A stretch of 64,000 bases of DNA from Cellulophaga sp. HaHaR_3_176 (GCF_019021925.1 NZ_CP058990.1:2258001-2322000), one strand, 5' to 3'; numbered from the stretch's first letter, positions 1-8,676 are shown. Made by a program: numbers and translations. The notes: generated by a model not told the origin, from the sequence alone.

Positions 1-308
1 TCGGTCGTATAAAAACTCTTTTTCACATCTATAGCTCCTAATAGTATCGTTATCCCTAAAACCAAAGCAATATTAGCAATATTAGAACCAACTACATTAC
101 CTAAAGCTAAGTCAGGAAAGCCATCTAAAGCGGCTTTAATACTTACTATAAGTTCTGGTGCCGAAGTTGCAAATGAAACAACTGTCATACCTATAACTAT
201 TTTCGGAATCTTTAAGCGTAGAGATAAAGCTACAGCCGATTTCAGCAACCAATTACCACCAAACACCAATAAAGCTAAACCTGCAACAATAAATAAAATG
301 TCTTGCAT
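1..308 (-). CDS. Na+/Ca2+ exchanger (CaCA family), N-terminal part
   Basis: The gene reads leftwards and runs off the window start, so only the first 102 residues are visible. They begin MQDILFIVAG and contain the alpha-1 repeat of the calcium/sodium antiporter family: GMTVVSFATSAPELIVS followed by GNVVGSNIANIALVLG. The family (YrbG-like, CaCA superfamily) exchanges Na+ or H+ for Ca2+ across the inner membrane. The start ATG (306-308) lies 15 nt downstream of a TATATTTG box on the same strand. The gene is not connected to the sugar genes that follow. Confidence 0.93.
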   Translation of the reverse strand, partial: MQDILFIVAGLALLVFGGNWLLKSAVALSLRLKIPKIVIGMTVVSFATSAPELIVSIKAALDGFPDLALGNVVGSNIANIALVLGITILLGAIDVKKSFYTT

Positions 309-322
309 TTCTGTTTTTTCTG

Positions 323-330
323 CAAATATA
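323..330 (-). promoter_or_regulatory. -7 box of the exchanger gene
   Basis: The plus strand reads CAAATATA, which is TATATTTG on the minus strand and matches the Bacteroidota -7 consensus TANNTTTG. It sits 15 nt before the exchanger start codon. I found no clear TTG -33 element at the usual distance. Confidence 0.5.
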
Positions 331-406
331 AGAGAATTCAATTCGCTTTTATAGTGTATTAAAAATTGGAAAATTAAAATTTTAAATAATCAAAACCATT
401 AAAAAA

Positions 407-450
407 AGCTACCTAACAACCATATTCTCCTTGCTAATTAAAAGGTAGCT
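407..450 (-). terminator. Hairpin with a long loop and U-tract on the minus strand
   Basis: AGCTACCT (407-414) and AGGTAGCT (443-450) are perfect 8-bp inverted arms separated by 28 nt. Read on the minus strand the stem is followed by seven T residues, as in a Rho-independent terminator. No minus-strand gene ends here, so it may end a small untranslated transcript from the 450-650 region, or be fortuitous. Confidence 0.35.
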
Positions 451-686
451 AAAAAGCCCCCTTCATTAATTTCATATTAAAATAATTTAATCATATTTAG
501 TATTAAAATAAAACTAAATACAAGACAAAAACATAAACATTGAAACACAAACCGTTCATTAAATCATAATATCGTATTCAAAATTAATAAATCGGTAGTA
601 CTAGCTTGGTTAATAGCATTACTATTATATATATTGAATGAACAATTAATTATTTAACCATTTATGAACCCTAAAAACCTCCAATT

Positions 687-749
687 ATGATTACTCTCGC
701 TAAATTTATTGTATTAGTACTATTGTCACTGATCATGGCAATAGTATAA
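687..749 (+). CDS. Possible 20-residue hydrophobic peptide
   Basis: A short ORF starts at ATG 687 and encodes MITLAKFIVLVLLSLIMAIV, a single predicted membrane segment with one lysine. A strong terminator hairpin begins 25 nt after its stop codon, which suggests a short transcript of its own. It could be a membrane micro-peptide, for example of the type I toxin kind or a small membrane regulator. No recognisable ribosome-binding site is present, but these are often weak in Bacteroidota. I do not recognise a family. Confidence 0.3.
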   Translation: MITLAKFIVLVLLSLIMAIV

Positions 750-772
750 GAAGAATCATATAGGCCTATACT

Positions 773-806
773 ATAAAGACTACTGTTCGGTAGTCTTTAT
801 CTTTTT
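773..806 (+). terminator. Rho-independent terminator
   Basis: AAAGACTAC (775-783) pairs perfectly with GTAGTCTTT (790-798) around a 6-nt loop and is followed by ATCTTTTTCTT. It can end a short transcript carrying the 687-749 ORF. Confidence 0.7.
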
Positions 807-822
807 CTTAAAAATTTCATTC

Positions 823-830
823 TATATTTG
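823..830 (+). promoter_or_regulatory. -7 box for the 50-residue protein
   Basis: TATATTTG matches the Bacteroidota TANNTTTG element and ends 16 nt before the start codon at 847. The upstream terminator insulates it. Confidence 0.55.
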
Positions 831-846
831 TAAAAAACCAACGAAG

Positions 847-999
847 ATGAAAAAGTCTCTATTTAAATTTTTAGCCAAAATAAATAAGGTACTACTTCCT
901 TCTTTCTCTAAAAAAAACTTAGACCTATCAAAGGCTTCTAAATTTCAATTAGCTATCATAGGTTGGCGCTATTTTGTAACCACCAATGCGATTGATTAG
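847..999 (+). CDS. Conserved 50-residue flavobacterial small protein
   Basis: ATG 847 to TAG 997-999 encodes 50 residues, lysine-rich at the N-terminus (MKKSLFKFLAKINKVLLPSF) and ending in GWRYFVTTNAID. From memory, near-identical short proteins occur in many Flavobacteriaceae and are often labelled 'SsrA-binding protein'. That label looks unjustified, because SmpB is about 150 residues and has a different fold. The gene has its own TATATTTG box. The amphipathic basic N-terminus and aromatic C-terminus are compatible with a peripheral membrane or RNA-associated role, but the function is unknown. Confidence 0.7.
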   Translation: MKKSLFKFLAKINKVLLPSFSKKNLDLSKASKFQLAIIGWRYFVTTNAID

Positions 1000-1299
1000 T
1001 TCTTTAATAAGTATTAGATTAAACAAAATAACTCTTCCTTCTATTTTCTGTTTCTTTACTATTACACTATATTAAAAAATCTTTTAACTGTAAATAAGTA
1101 GCATTTATCAGAATAAATTTTGAGTTTTAAAGGTTTAATTACAGCTTCTTCTTTTTCAAGGCTAGTACAAAGTAAAAAATTTACATATTTAAAACTTAAA
1201 TACACAATCATAAACACCTATAAAACAACACCTTATTTAAAAAATAATTTATAATTGATATGCACTTTTTAATTTCTATATAATTTAGTGCTTCTTATT
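1000..1299. other. AT-rich intergenic region
   Basis: Between the small protein and the tRNA promoter I see only AT-rich sequence. There is no ORF, hairpin or repeat that I can support. Confidence 0.5.
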
Positions 1300-1329
1300 T
1301 TGCTATATATTTAAAAAGAAATATATTTG
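1300..1329 (+). promoter_or_regulatory. Promoter of tRNA-Arg
   Basis: TTG at 1300-1302 (-33) and TATATTTG at 1322-1329 (-7) are separated by 19 bp, matching the Bacteroidota TTG-N17-23-TANNTTTG pattern. The tRNA starts 25 nt after the -7 box. Confidence 0.7.
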
Positions 1330-1353
1330 CACCCCGTTAATAAGGAAATTATC

Positions 1354-1427
1354 GGCCTCGTGGCGCAACTGAATAGCGCACTTGATTACGGCTCAAGAGG
1401 TTACTGGTTTGAATCCAGTCGAGGTCA
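1354..1427 (+). tRNA. tRNA-Arg (anticodon ACG)
   Basis: A full cloverleaf is visible. The acceptor arm GGCCTCG (1354-1360) pairs with CGAGGTC (1420-1426) with one G-T pair. The anticodon stem CTTGA/TCAAG holds the loop TTACGGC with ACG at 1388-1390. The T arm is ACTGG/CCAGT with loop TTTGAAT. The discriminator base is A1427. CCA is not encoded. Confidence 0.95.
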
Positions 1428-1440
1428 CTACTAAAATTGC

Positions 1441-1478
1441 AAAAACCATATGAATTTTAAAATTCATATGGTTTTTTT
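1441..1478 (+). terminator. Perfect palindromic terminator after tRNA-Arg
   Basis: The 18-nt arm at 1441-1458 (core CCATATGAATTTT) is repeated in perfect inverted order at 1459-1476 and followed by further T residues. It ends the tRNA transcript and insulates the GntR operon. Confidence 0.8.
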
Positions 1479-1513
1479 AGTTTTAATACTCTCCATTTCC
1501 TATAAATCAAAAA

Positions 1514-1533
1514 ACCTACTAGTACCTACTAGT
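1514..1533 (+). promoter_or_regulatory. Tandem ACCTACTAGT repeat, putative GntR operator
   Basis: The decamer ACCTACTAGT occurs twice head to tail at 1514-1523 and 1524-1533. Each copy contains the palindrome ACTAGT. The pair ends 11 bp before the -7 box of the GntR gene, a good place for an autoregulatory operator. The link to this GntR protein is inferred from position. Confidence 0.5.
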
Positions 1534-1544
1534 TGTTTATTTAG

Positions 1545-1552
1545 TATATTTG
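1545..1552 (+). promoter_or_regulatory. -7 box of the GntR-galKT operon
   Basis: TATATTTG lies only 4 nt before the ATG at 1557. Transcription would start at or next to the start codon, so the mRNA is predicted to be leaderless or to begin translation at the second ATG (1563). Confidence 0.6.
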
Positions 1553-1556
1553 CATC

Positions 1557-2555
1557 ATGCAAATGATTCATATTAAAAAAGAAAAAGGAACTCCTAAATA
1601 CAAACAAATCATAGCATCTATTGAAAATGCTATATTATCTGGTACTTTAAAAAAAGGAGATCAACTACCTTCATTAAATAGTATCCGAGATACCAACGAA
1701 TTATCTAGAGATACCGTTTTAACAGCCTTTAATGAATTAAAATCAAGAGGGATAATTGAATCTATTGTTGGCAAAGGTTATTACATATTAAGCGATGATA
1801 TACATGTACACCTAAAAATATTTCTACTTTTTGATGAATTTAATTCCTTTAAAGAAGATTTGTACAATGCTTTTATACATGAATTAGATAAAAATGTGCG
1901 AGTCGATATTTACTTTCATCATTTTAATGAAGATATGTTTTCTAAGCTAATAAGCGAAAATAAAGGCTCATATAATTATTATGTATTAATGCCTGCTAAC
2001 TTAAAAAACACCCATAATGCAATTAACGAATTACCTAACGATAAGGTTTACATACTCGATCAAACACACCCAGAATTAAGTAATTATTCAAGTATTTATC
2101 AAAACTTTGAAAAAGATTTAATTTTAAACCTTACCAAAGCACTATCACTTATTAAAAAGTATAGTAAAATTATTTTGCTTTTTGATGAAAAAAAACAACC
2201 TGAAGGAATGTTAATTGGATTCCATAAATTCTGTAAAACTAATAAAATAGAGAATGAAGTTATTCATTCTTTAAAAAACAGCATACTTGACAAAAACTCA
2301 GTTTACATTATTCCTGATGATAAAAACTTGTTACGATTTATAAAAAAAGTAAAAGAAGAATCACTAATACTTTCAAAAAACGTAGGCTTGATTTCTTATA
2401 ATGAAACTTTGCTTAAAGAAATTGTTGCAGGCGGAATAACAACAATCTCAACTGATTTTTCTGCAATGGGAAAACAATTAGCACAAATGATTTTAAATAA
2501 AAAACATTTAAAAATAGAAAACACCCACAACCTAATTATAAGAAATTCTTTATAA
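1557..2555 (+). CDS. GntR-family regulator with a LacI-like sensor domain
   Basis: Residues 5-75 form a winged helix of the GntR family (GTPKYKQIIASIENAIL; LSRDTVLTAFNELKSRGII). The remaining 250 residues look like a periplasmic-binding-protein-type sugar sensor: the end GLISYNETLLKEIVAGGITT resembles the LacI/GalR C-terminal motif. The gene is 20 nt upstream of galK, so a role as galactose or galactoside regulator of this operon is likely but inferred. ATG 1557 and ATG 1563 are both possible starts; the promoter position favours a leaderless mRNA. The protein is complete. Confidence 0.85.
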   Translation: MQMIHIKKEKGTPKYKQIIASIENAILSGTLKKGDQLPSLNSIRDTNELSRDTVLTAFNELKSRGIIESIVGKGYYILSDDIHVHLKIFLLFDEFNSFKEDLYNAFIHELDKNVRVDIYFHHFNEDMFSKLISENKGSYNYYVLMPANLKNTHNAINELPNDKVYILDQTHPELSNYSSIYQNFEKDLILNLTKALSLIKKYSKIILLFDEKKQPEGMLIGFHKFCKTNKIENEVIHSLKNSILDKNSVYIIPDDKNLLRFIKKVKEESLILSKNVGLISYNETLLKEIVAGGITTISTDFSAMGKQLAQMILNKKHLKIENTHNLIIRNSL

Positions 2556-2575
2556 GAAAACTCAAATATATAAGA

Positions 2576-3724
2576 ATGAATAAAGCCTTCATTAAAACCA
2601 TTAAAAAAGGATTCACAACCCAATTTAATGCTATTCCGACATTAATTTTTTCTCCTGGAAGAATTAATATTATTGGAGAACACACTGATTATAACGATGG
2701 TTTTGTATTTCCTGCAGCTGTAAATAAAGGTATTATTACAGCAATACATAAAAGTGAATCAAATAGCTCATTTGCTTATGCTATAGACAAAAATGAGTTA
2801 TTAGAGTTTTCTTTAAATGACATAAAACCATTACCTAAAGGTACTTGGCAAAATTACGTCATAGGTGTTGTAGCTGAAATGCAAAAAAAGGGAATTACAA
2901 TTGGTAATTTTAATATTGCTTTTGGAGGTAATATTCCTGCTGGAGCAGGTATGTCATCATCAGCCGCTTTAGAAAATAGTGTTGTTTTCGGTTTAAATGA
3001 AATTTTTAAACTAAGCTTATCTAAAGAAGATATGATTTTTATTTCGCAAAATGCTGAACATAATTATGCTGGCGTAAAATGTGGAATTATGGATCAGTAC
3101 GCAAGTATGTTCGGCATTAAAAACAACGCACTACTACTCGATTGCAGAACAATACAAGCTAAACCATTTGAAATAGATTTTAAAGACTACGAGCTTATTT
3201 TAATAAATACAAACGTTAAACATAACCTATCAGATAGCGCATATAATAACAGACGCTCGATTTGCGAAAAAATAGTAAAACTTTTAAAAGTTAAAGCACT
3301 GAGAGATGTATCTGAAGATGATTTAAAATTGATTGCACATAAAATTAGTGTTGAAGATTTTGAAAAAGCACACTATATAATACAAGAAAATAATAGGGTT
3401 TTATTAGCCTCAGATGCAATACTTAAAGGTGATTTAAAAACTCTTGGCAAATTATTATACGCTTCACATAATGGTTTACAAAATAAATTTAAAGTAAGTT
3501 GTGATGAGTTAGACTTTCTAGTTGAACAAGCCAAATTAAATCCGCATATTCTAGGAGCTAGAATGATGGGTGGTGGTTTTGGAGGCTGTACAATTAACCT
3601 TATTTCAAAATCAGCTACAGCTGCTTTTAAAACACATATTTCTAAGGTTTATAAAAATAAATTTAATATAAATTGTTCCATATACACCGTATCCCTTTCT
3701 AACGGGACTCATGTTATAAAATAA
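2576..3724 (+). CDS. galK: Galactokinase
   Basis: This 382-residue cytosolic GHMP kinase phosphorylates D-galactose to galactose-1-phosphate, the first Leloir step. The galactokinase signature PGRINIIGEHTDYNDG is near residues 27-42, the ATP-binding loop IPAGAGMSSSAALE near 122-135, and the third GHMP motif ARMMGGGFGGCT near 327-338. Length is typical for the family. It lies 20 nt after the GntR gene and 17 nt before galT, and is probably co-transcribed with both. No galactose mutarotase or UDP-glucose 4-epimerase is present in the window. Confidence 0.96.
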   Translation: MNKAFIKTIKKGFTTQFNAIPTLIFSPGRINIIGEHTDYNDGFVFPAAVNKGIITAIHKSESNSSFAYAIDKNELLEFSLNDIKPLPKGTWQNYVIGVVAEMQKKGITIGNFNIAFGGNIPAGAGMSSSAALENSVVFGLNEIFKLSLSKEDMIFISQNAEHNYAGVKCGIMDQYASMFGIKNNALLLDCRTIQAKPFEIDFKDYELILINTNVKHNLSDSAYNNRRSICEKIVKLLKVKALRDVSEDDLKLIAHKISVEDFEKAHYIIQENNRVLLASDAILKGDLKTLGKLLYASHNGLQNKFKVSCDELDFLVEQAKLNPHILGARMMGGGFGGCTINLISKSATAAFKTHISKVYKNKFNINCSIYTVSLSNGTHVIK

Positions 3725-3741
3725 TTTCAACAAAAAAATTC

Positions 3742-4761
3742 ATGAATACAGATTTACAAGATTATTCTCATAAACGCTTAAACATACTTACTAATGAATG
3801 GGTTTTAGTATCACCACACAGAGCTAAAAGACCGTGGCAAGGGCAAAATGAAGAAATCATTAAAGTTAAAGCATCTGCTCATGACCTTTCATGTTATTTA
3901 TGTGCTGGCAATAAAAGAATTAATGGAGAACAAAACCCCGATTATAAAAACGTTTTTGTTTTTATAAACGATTTTGCTGCATTACAAAAAGACTCAAAAT
4001 CTTTTGAAGTTAATGATGGTTTACTAACAGCACAGAGTGAAACAGGTATTTGCAAAGTAGTTTGTTTTAGTCATGACCATTCTAAAAGTCTTGCTGATTT
4101 AACCGCTGAAGAAATTCAAAAAGTAGTTTTTGCCTGGCAAAAAGAATTTAAAGAGTTAAGAGAAAATGATACTATAAATTATATACAAATTTTCGAAAAC
4201 AAAGGTGCTGTTATGGGCTGCAGCAACCCTCATCCGCATGGGCAAATCTGGAGCCAATCGACCCTACCTAATGAAGTTGCTAAAAAAGATAAGCAACAAC
4301 AGTCTTATTTTTTAAAAAACAAGACGAGTTTACTTGGTGATTATCTCTCACAAGAGCTTAAAAAAAGAGAGCGTATCATTTTTGAAAATGATGCTTTCGT
4401 AGTTCTTGTGCCTTTTTGGGCTGTTTGGCCTTTTGAAACAATGATTATTCCTAAAACGCACCAACCTAATATTGCTGATTTAAATGCCAAAGAAGCGTTG
4501 CTATTTGCTGAAGCTATTTCAGTTATTACAAAGGCGTATGACAAACTATTTAATACTTCGTTTCCCTATTCAAGTGGGATACATCAGTCACCAACAAATA
4601 ATAAAAATAATAACCACTGGCATTGGCATATGAGTTTCTATCCACCGTTATTAAGAAGTGCTACTGTAAAAAAATTTATGGTAGGCTATGAAATGTTTGG
4701 CTCTCCACAAAGAGATATTTCGGCAGAACAAGCTGCTGAGAGTTTAAGGAAGGTTTTATAA
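3742..4761 (+). CDS. galT: Galactose-1-phosphate uridylyltransferase
   Basis: This 339-residue HIT-superfamily enzyme exchanges UMP between UDP-glucose and galactose-1-phosphate. The active-site motif HPHGQ is at residues 164-168, with His166 the expected nucleophile. The metal-binding and substrate region HWHWHMSFYPPL is near residue 293. It is the last gene of the GntR-galK-galT operon, 17 nt after galK and followed by an inverted repeat. Confidence 0.96.
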   Translation: MNTDLQDYSHKRLNILTNEWVLVSPHRAKRPWQGQNEEIIKVKASAHDLSCYLCAGNKRINGEQNPDYKNVFVFINDFAALQKDSKSFEVNDGLLTAQSETGICKVVCFSHDHSKSLADLTAEEIQKVVFAWQKEFKELRENDTINYIQIFENKGAVMGCSNPHPHGQIWSQSTLPNEVAKKDKQQQSYFLKNKTSLLGDYLSQELKKRERIIFENDAFVVLVPFWAVWPFETMIIPKTHQPNIADLNAKEALLFAEAISVITKAYDKLFNTSFPYSSGIHQSPTNNKNNNHWHWHMSFYPPLLRSATVKKFMVGYEMFGSPQRDISAEQAAESLRKVL

Positions 4762-4772
4762 TTTACTTATAA

Positions 4773-4810
4773 ATATAAAACCTACATTATAGTTTATGTA
4801 GGTTTTATAT
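4773..4810 (+). terminator. Inverted repeat after galT
   Basis: ATATAAAACCTACAT (4773-4787) pairs perfectly with ATGTAGGTTTTATAT (4796-4810) around an 8-nt loop, 11 nt after the galT stop. A T-rich right arm supports termination of the galT transcript. Confidence 0.65.
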
Positions 4811-4946
4811 TGAACACATACCTCAATAGAACATAAATTTCTAAAGAGAATAAAGTAAATGAGCTATCTTAAATTTTCTTTAGCACTAGATTCCAATATT
4901 TTACATCTTACAAACCTAGCATCGATTAATTTAGTATAGTTTTTTT

Positions 4947-6875
4947 TTAGAATTCCCACCTTACAAAAGCTTCCATTGCAGCGTAATGCGATAAACCCAA
5001 CTGATGGTAAACATCTGCAGTTTCTTTATTCCGGTCTTCAGCTCGCTGCCAGAATTCTCGACTATCCGCTCCTTGAAAAACCACTCCATCTTTTTGAGAT
5101 TGATGTTTAAAAATACCTTTTCGTTTTTGAAGTACTTGATCTGGCCCCATCGGTATTGCCATTTCTATTTCATCGATATTCCATTCTTGCCACGCACCTC
5201 GGTATAACCAAACCCAGCAGTCATCCATAAATTTTTTAGGTTTCAATTGTTTAATTGCTGAGAAAATAGCATCTAAACACACTTTATGGGTTCCGTGCGG
5301 ATCAGCTAAGTCACCAGCTGCATATATTTGATGCGGCTTTATTTTTTCAATTAAAGCTACAATAATATCTATATCTGCTTTTGATAAAGGATTTTTAGCT
5401 ACCCCACCTGTTTCATAAAAAGGCATTTCAAGAAAATGAATATTCTCATCAGGGATACCAACAAAATGACATGTCGATCTCGCTTCGCCTTTTCTTATTA
5501 ACCCTTTAATATTTCTAACTTCAGAAATATCAATCTCACTCGATTTTTTATCTTCTAAAAATTCAACAGCCTTTTTGTAGATTCCTTCTGCTTCTTTATT
5601 TTTAATTCCAAACTTATCATTATAATCAGTTACAAAATTAGCAAACCGCAAGGCTTCATCATCTGCAACCGCAATATTACCTGATGTTTGATACCCAACA
5701 TGCACTTCATGACCTTGTTCATGTAAACGTTTAAACGTGCCACCCATGCTAATAATATCATCATCAGGATGTGGACTAAAAATAAGAACTCGCTTTTTTT
5801 CTGGCTCTGCTCTTTCTGGTCGTTTAGTATCATCTGCATTTGGCTTACCTCCTGGCCAACCTGTTATGGTATTTTGAAGGTTATTGAATATATTGATATT
5901 AATATCATATGCTGGTCCTGAATCGGCTAACAAATCACTCATACCATTTTCAATATAATCAGCATCGGTAAGCATTAAGATTGGTTTATCTAAATGAAGA
6001 GCTAATTTCAGTACAGCTTTTCGTGTTAACTTATCTGTCCAATTTATTTTTTCAACTAACCAAGGTTTATTTATTCTTGTTAGTTTAGAAGAAGCTTCTT
6101 TATCTAAAATAAATGTAGCATTATTATGGTCTTGTAAGAATGATGCAGGAACTTTACTTGTAATTTCACCTTCAACTGAAGCTTTTATTATTTTAGATTT
6201 ACTTTCTCCCCAAGCCATTAAAATGACTCTCTTTGCTTCCATTATTTTTTTAATCCCTAATGTAATTGCTGTTCTCGGAGTATTATTTAATCCTGAAAAA
6301 TCTCCGCTTGCAGCTACTCTAGTAATATGGTCTAATGCTACTAACCTTGTTTTTGAATTTTGTAATGACCCTGATTCGTTAAAACCAATATGTCCATTAC
6401 CACCTATTCCTAAAATTTGTAAATCTATTCCTCCTAATGCTTTTATTTTAGCTTCATATTGGGCACAATATTCTGCAATTTCTTCTTTAGCTAAAGTACC
6501 ATCAGGTATATGATAGTTTTCTGGTAATATATCTACATGATTAAAAAGTTGCTCTTTCATAAACCGCACATAACTATGTACAGAATCTGGTTCCATTGGG
6601 TAATATTCATCTAAATTGAATGAAACAACATTTTTAAAACTTAAACCTTCTTCTTTATGTAAACGTACAAGTTCGGCATATAAACCTTTAGGTGATGACC
6701 CCGTAGCTAAGCCCAGAATACAAGGTTGCTTTTGCGCTTGTTTCACTCGAATTAAATCTGCTATTTCATTTGCGATATCTACTGACGCATCTTTCGAATT
6801 TTCGTAAACAACAGTACCTATATTTTCAAATCTCTTCTCAAAGCCTGTCGCTTTATCAATTATACTTTTTAACAT
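4947..6875 (-). CDS. nagB: Glucosamine-6-phosphate deaminase fused to a PIG-L (LmbE) domain
   Basis: The 642-residue protein has two parts. Residues 1-270 are a NagB deaminase/isomerase that converts glucosamine-6-phosphate to fructose-6-phosphate and ammonia (ATGSSPKGLY near 56, NLDEYYPM near 87, GIGGNGHIGFNESGS near 156). Residues 365-640 are a PIG-L type metal-dependent deacetylase domain with the zinc motif SPHPDDD near 370 and ADPHGTH near 543. This fusion is known in Bacteroidota; the C-terminal domain may de-N-acetylate an amino sugar, but its substrate is not clear. The start is 9 nt after the stop of the MFS permease gene, so the two form an amino-sugar operon. No NagA is encoded nearby. 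Confidence 0.9.
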   Translation of the reverse strand: MLKSIIDKATGFEKRFENIGTVVYENSKDASVDIANEIADLIRVKQAQKQPCILGLATGSSPKGLYAELVRLHKEEGLSFKNVVSFNLDEYYPMEPDSVHSYVRFMKEQLFNHVDILPENYHIPDGTLAKEEIAEYCAQYEAKIKALGGIDLQILGIGGNGHIGFNESGSLQNSKTRLVALDHITRVAASGDFSGLNNTPRTAITLGIKKIMEAKRVILMAWGESKSKIIKASVEGEITSKVPASFLQDHNNATFILDKEASSKLTRINKPWLVEKINWTDKLTRKAVLKLALHLDKPILMLTDADYIENGMSDLLADSGPAYDININIFNNLQNTITGWPGGKPNADDTKRPERAEPEKKRVLIFSPHPDDDIISMGGTFKRLHEQGHEVHVGYQTSGNIAVADDEALRFANFVTDYNDKFGIKNKEAEGIYKKAVEFLEDKKSSEIDISEVRNIKGLIRKGEARSTCHFVGIPDENIHFLEMPFYETGGVAKNPLSKADIDIIVALIEKIKPHQIYAAGDLADPHGTHKVCLDAIFSAIKQLKPKKFMDDCWVWLYRGAWQEWNIDEIEMAIPMGPDQVLQKRKGIFKHQSQKDGVVFQGADSREFWQRAEDRNKETADVYHQLGLSHYAAMEAFVRWEF

Positions 6876-6884
6876 AATGTAGGT

Positions 6885-8231
6885 TTATTTTTGTGTGTTA
6901 TTTTCTGATTTAGTCCAACTTTTAATCTTATGTCCCCAAAGAGCAAAAAATAGAATTATAGCATAGCAAGGAATTAAAATCCAATAACTAGAAGTTGAAG
7001 CCATTGAAGCAGCATCTGAATTTTGTATTCCCTGATTAATTAATTCTCCTTTATTAGCATCTACCATTCTACCATAAAGTATTGGAATTATAGCTCCACC
7101 TGATATTGCCATAATTAATAACGCTGATGCGGTTTTCGTAAATTTACCTAAACCCTCGAGTGTTAAAGGCCAAATAGCTGGCCATACTAATGCATTTGCA
7201 ATACCTAGTGCTGCAACAAATAATATAGATGTAAACCCTGTAGTTGTAATAATGCAAATGCTAAATATAATACCTAATACAGCACTAATTTTTAAAACAT
7301 TACCCTGCTTTAAATACTTAGGTATCAACACAACACCTAATGCATAAGTTGCTACCATTGCCATAAGTGTATATGTAGTAAAGAATTTTGCTTCTTCTCC
7401 GGTGAAACCTAATGATATACCATAAGAAATTATAGTATCACCCGCTATTACCTCTGCCCCAACATATACAAACAAAGCAAATACTCCTAACCATAAATGC
7501 GGGAATTGGAATAGGCTTGTTTTAGTGCTTTTACCTACCGTTACCTCTTCTGGTTCTGATGCTTCTACATTTGGTAAAGGTGCTTTTCTTATTAATATTC
7601 CTAAAATAAATAACACAATAGCCATAATTAAATATGGCATAAAAACGCTATCTGCCATTGTATCTAACAATACATTCTTTTCTTCAGGACTAGCTACTAA
7701 AACTTTTTCTTTTACCTCATCAATACCCGTTAATAATAAAGCTCCAAAAATTAAAGAACCTAAGGCTCCTGCTGTTTTATTTGCAATACCCATAATTGCA
7801 ATACGCTTTGCTCCACTCTCAATAGGGCCTAAAATAGTTATATAAGGGTTGGAGGCTGTTTGCAATAAAGTCATTCCTACACCTTGTATAAAGATACCAG
7901 TTAAAAACACCCAATATGTTCTGGCTTCAGCAGCTGGAATAAACACCAAAGCGCCAATGCCCATTATTATTAAGCCTAATGACATTCCTTTTTTATAACC
8001 TATTTTACCTAAAATGTACGATGCGGGTAATGCCATAACTACAAAAGATATATAAGAGGCTGATGCTACTAAATAAGATTGTGAATCGGTTAATTCGTTA
8101 ATAGTTTTCATAAATGGTATTAGTGCTCCATTTATCCAAGTAACAAAACCGAAAATAAAAAACAGACCAGCTATAATTAAAATAGCACCTGTGGTGTTTT
8201 TTGTTTTACTGGCATTTTCATTGTTATTCAT
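6885..8231 (-). CDS. MFS sugar permease, FHS/GluP-NagP type
   Basis: A 448-residue inner-membrane protein with about 12 hydrophobic segments. The motifs LFFIFGFVTWINGALIPFMK and QTASNPYITILGP are characteristic of the fucose/galactose/glucose:H+ symporter (FHS) family. Placed directly upstream of nagB, it is likely an importer of glucosamine, N-acetylglucosamine or glucose. It is clearly different from the FucP-like permease at 12.4-13.7 kb. The upstream region is long and holds a near-perfect palindrome at 8488-8504. Confidence 0.85.
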   Translation of the reverse strand: MNNNENASKTKNTTGAILIIAGLFFIFGFVTWINGALIPFMKTINELTDSQSYLVASASYISFVVMALPASYILGKIGYKKGMSLGLIIMGIGALVFIPAAEARTYWVFLTGIFIQGVGMTLLQTASNPYITILGPIESGAKRIAIMGIANKTAGALGSLIFGALLLTGIDEVKEKVLVASPEEKNVLLDTMADSVFMPYLIMAIVLFILGILIRKAPLPNVEASEPEEVTVGKSTKTSLFQFPHLWLGVFALFVYVGAEVIAGDTIISYGISLGFTGEEAKFFTTYTLMAMVATYALGVVLIPKYLKQGNVLKISAVLGIIFSICIITTTGFTSILFVAALGIANALVWPAIWPLTLEGLGKFTKTASALLIMAISGGAIIPILYGRMVDANKGELINQGIQNSDAASMASTSSYWILIPCYAIILFFALWGHKIKSWTKSENNTQK

Positions 8232-8605
8232 GAGTTGTTTTTGTTTAGTTAGTTGTTGTTAAAAATTGGTTTGTTTCTGCTTATAAATTAAGTTCAGTGT
8301 TGTATTTTGTTTTATAATGAATTTCTCCATTTAAAAAACGTAAACCCACAGTAAGAATCATCTGCATTAATAACTATAAAGCTTTTTGTATTTAAATTAT
8401 CAATACAAACACTTATTCCTCTTATATTTTTAAATTTACCCACACTAAAATAGCGAAGAAAAAACACAATCTAATCAATCAACCTCTTAAAGTTTTAAAC
8501 TTTACAAATAAAGTAATGATTGATATTTCTCTTAATTGAAGTCTCTCTCATTAAATAATTCTTTAAATACTATCATTAAAAATTAAATAGGTTTTATTAT
8601 AAATG
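8232..8605. other. Intergenic region upstream of the MFS-nagB operon
   Basis: This region must hold the promoter for the minus-strand MFS-nagB operon, but I see no exact TANNTTTG box on that strand. TAAAGTTTTAAACTTTA at 8488-8504 is a 17-nt palindrome with only the central base unpaired and could be an operator. No ORF or RNA gene is visible. Confidence 0.4.
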
Positions 8606-8641
8606 AAAAAAGCTCTAAAAACGAATGTTTTTAGAGCTTTT
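8606..8641 (-). terminator. Terminator of the PL6 lyase gene
   Basis: GCTCTAAAAAC (8612-8622) pairs with GTTTTTAGAGC (8627-8637) around the loop GAAT, with A-T extensions. On the minus strand the hairpin is followed by a T-run, 36 nt after the PL6 stop codon. Confidence 0.8.
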
Positions 8642-8676
8642 ATATCAATTATTTTAAATGTAAAAACGTATAGAAT

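Larger units (their letters stand above)
309..686. other. Intergenic region upstream of the exchanger
   Basis: This very AT-rich stretch holds the exchanger -7 box and the 407-450 hairpin. From 451 to 686 I see no convincing gene, repeat or RNA. Confidence 0.6.

Noticed and set aside
4947..6875. PIG-L domain of NagB as part of GPI-glycan breakdown
   Set aside because: This fusion is common in Bacteroidota amino-sugar loci, lies outside the PUL and lacks the PUL promoter element.
7525..7845. 106-codon plus-strand frame inside the MFS permease gene
   Set aside because: Antisense to a clear transporter and without family features.
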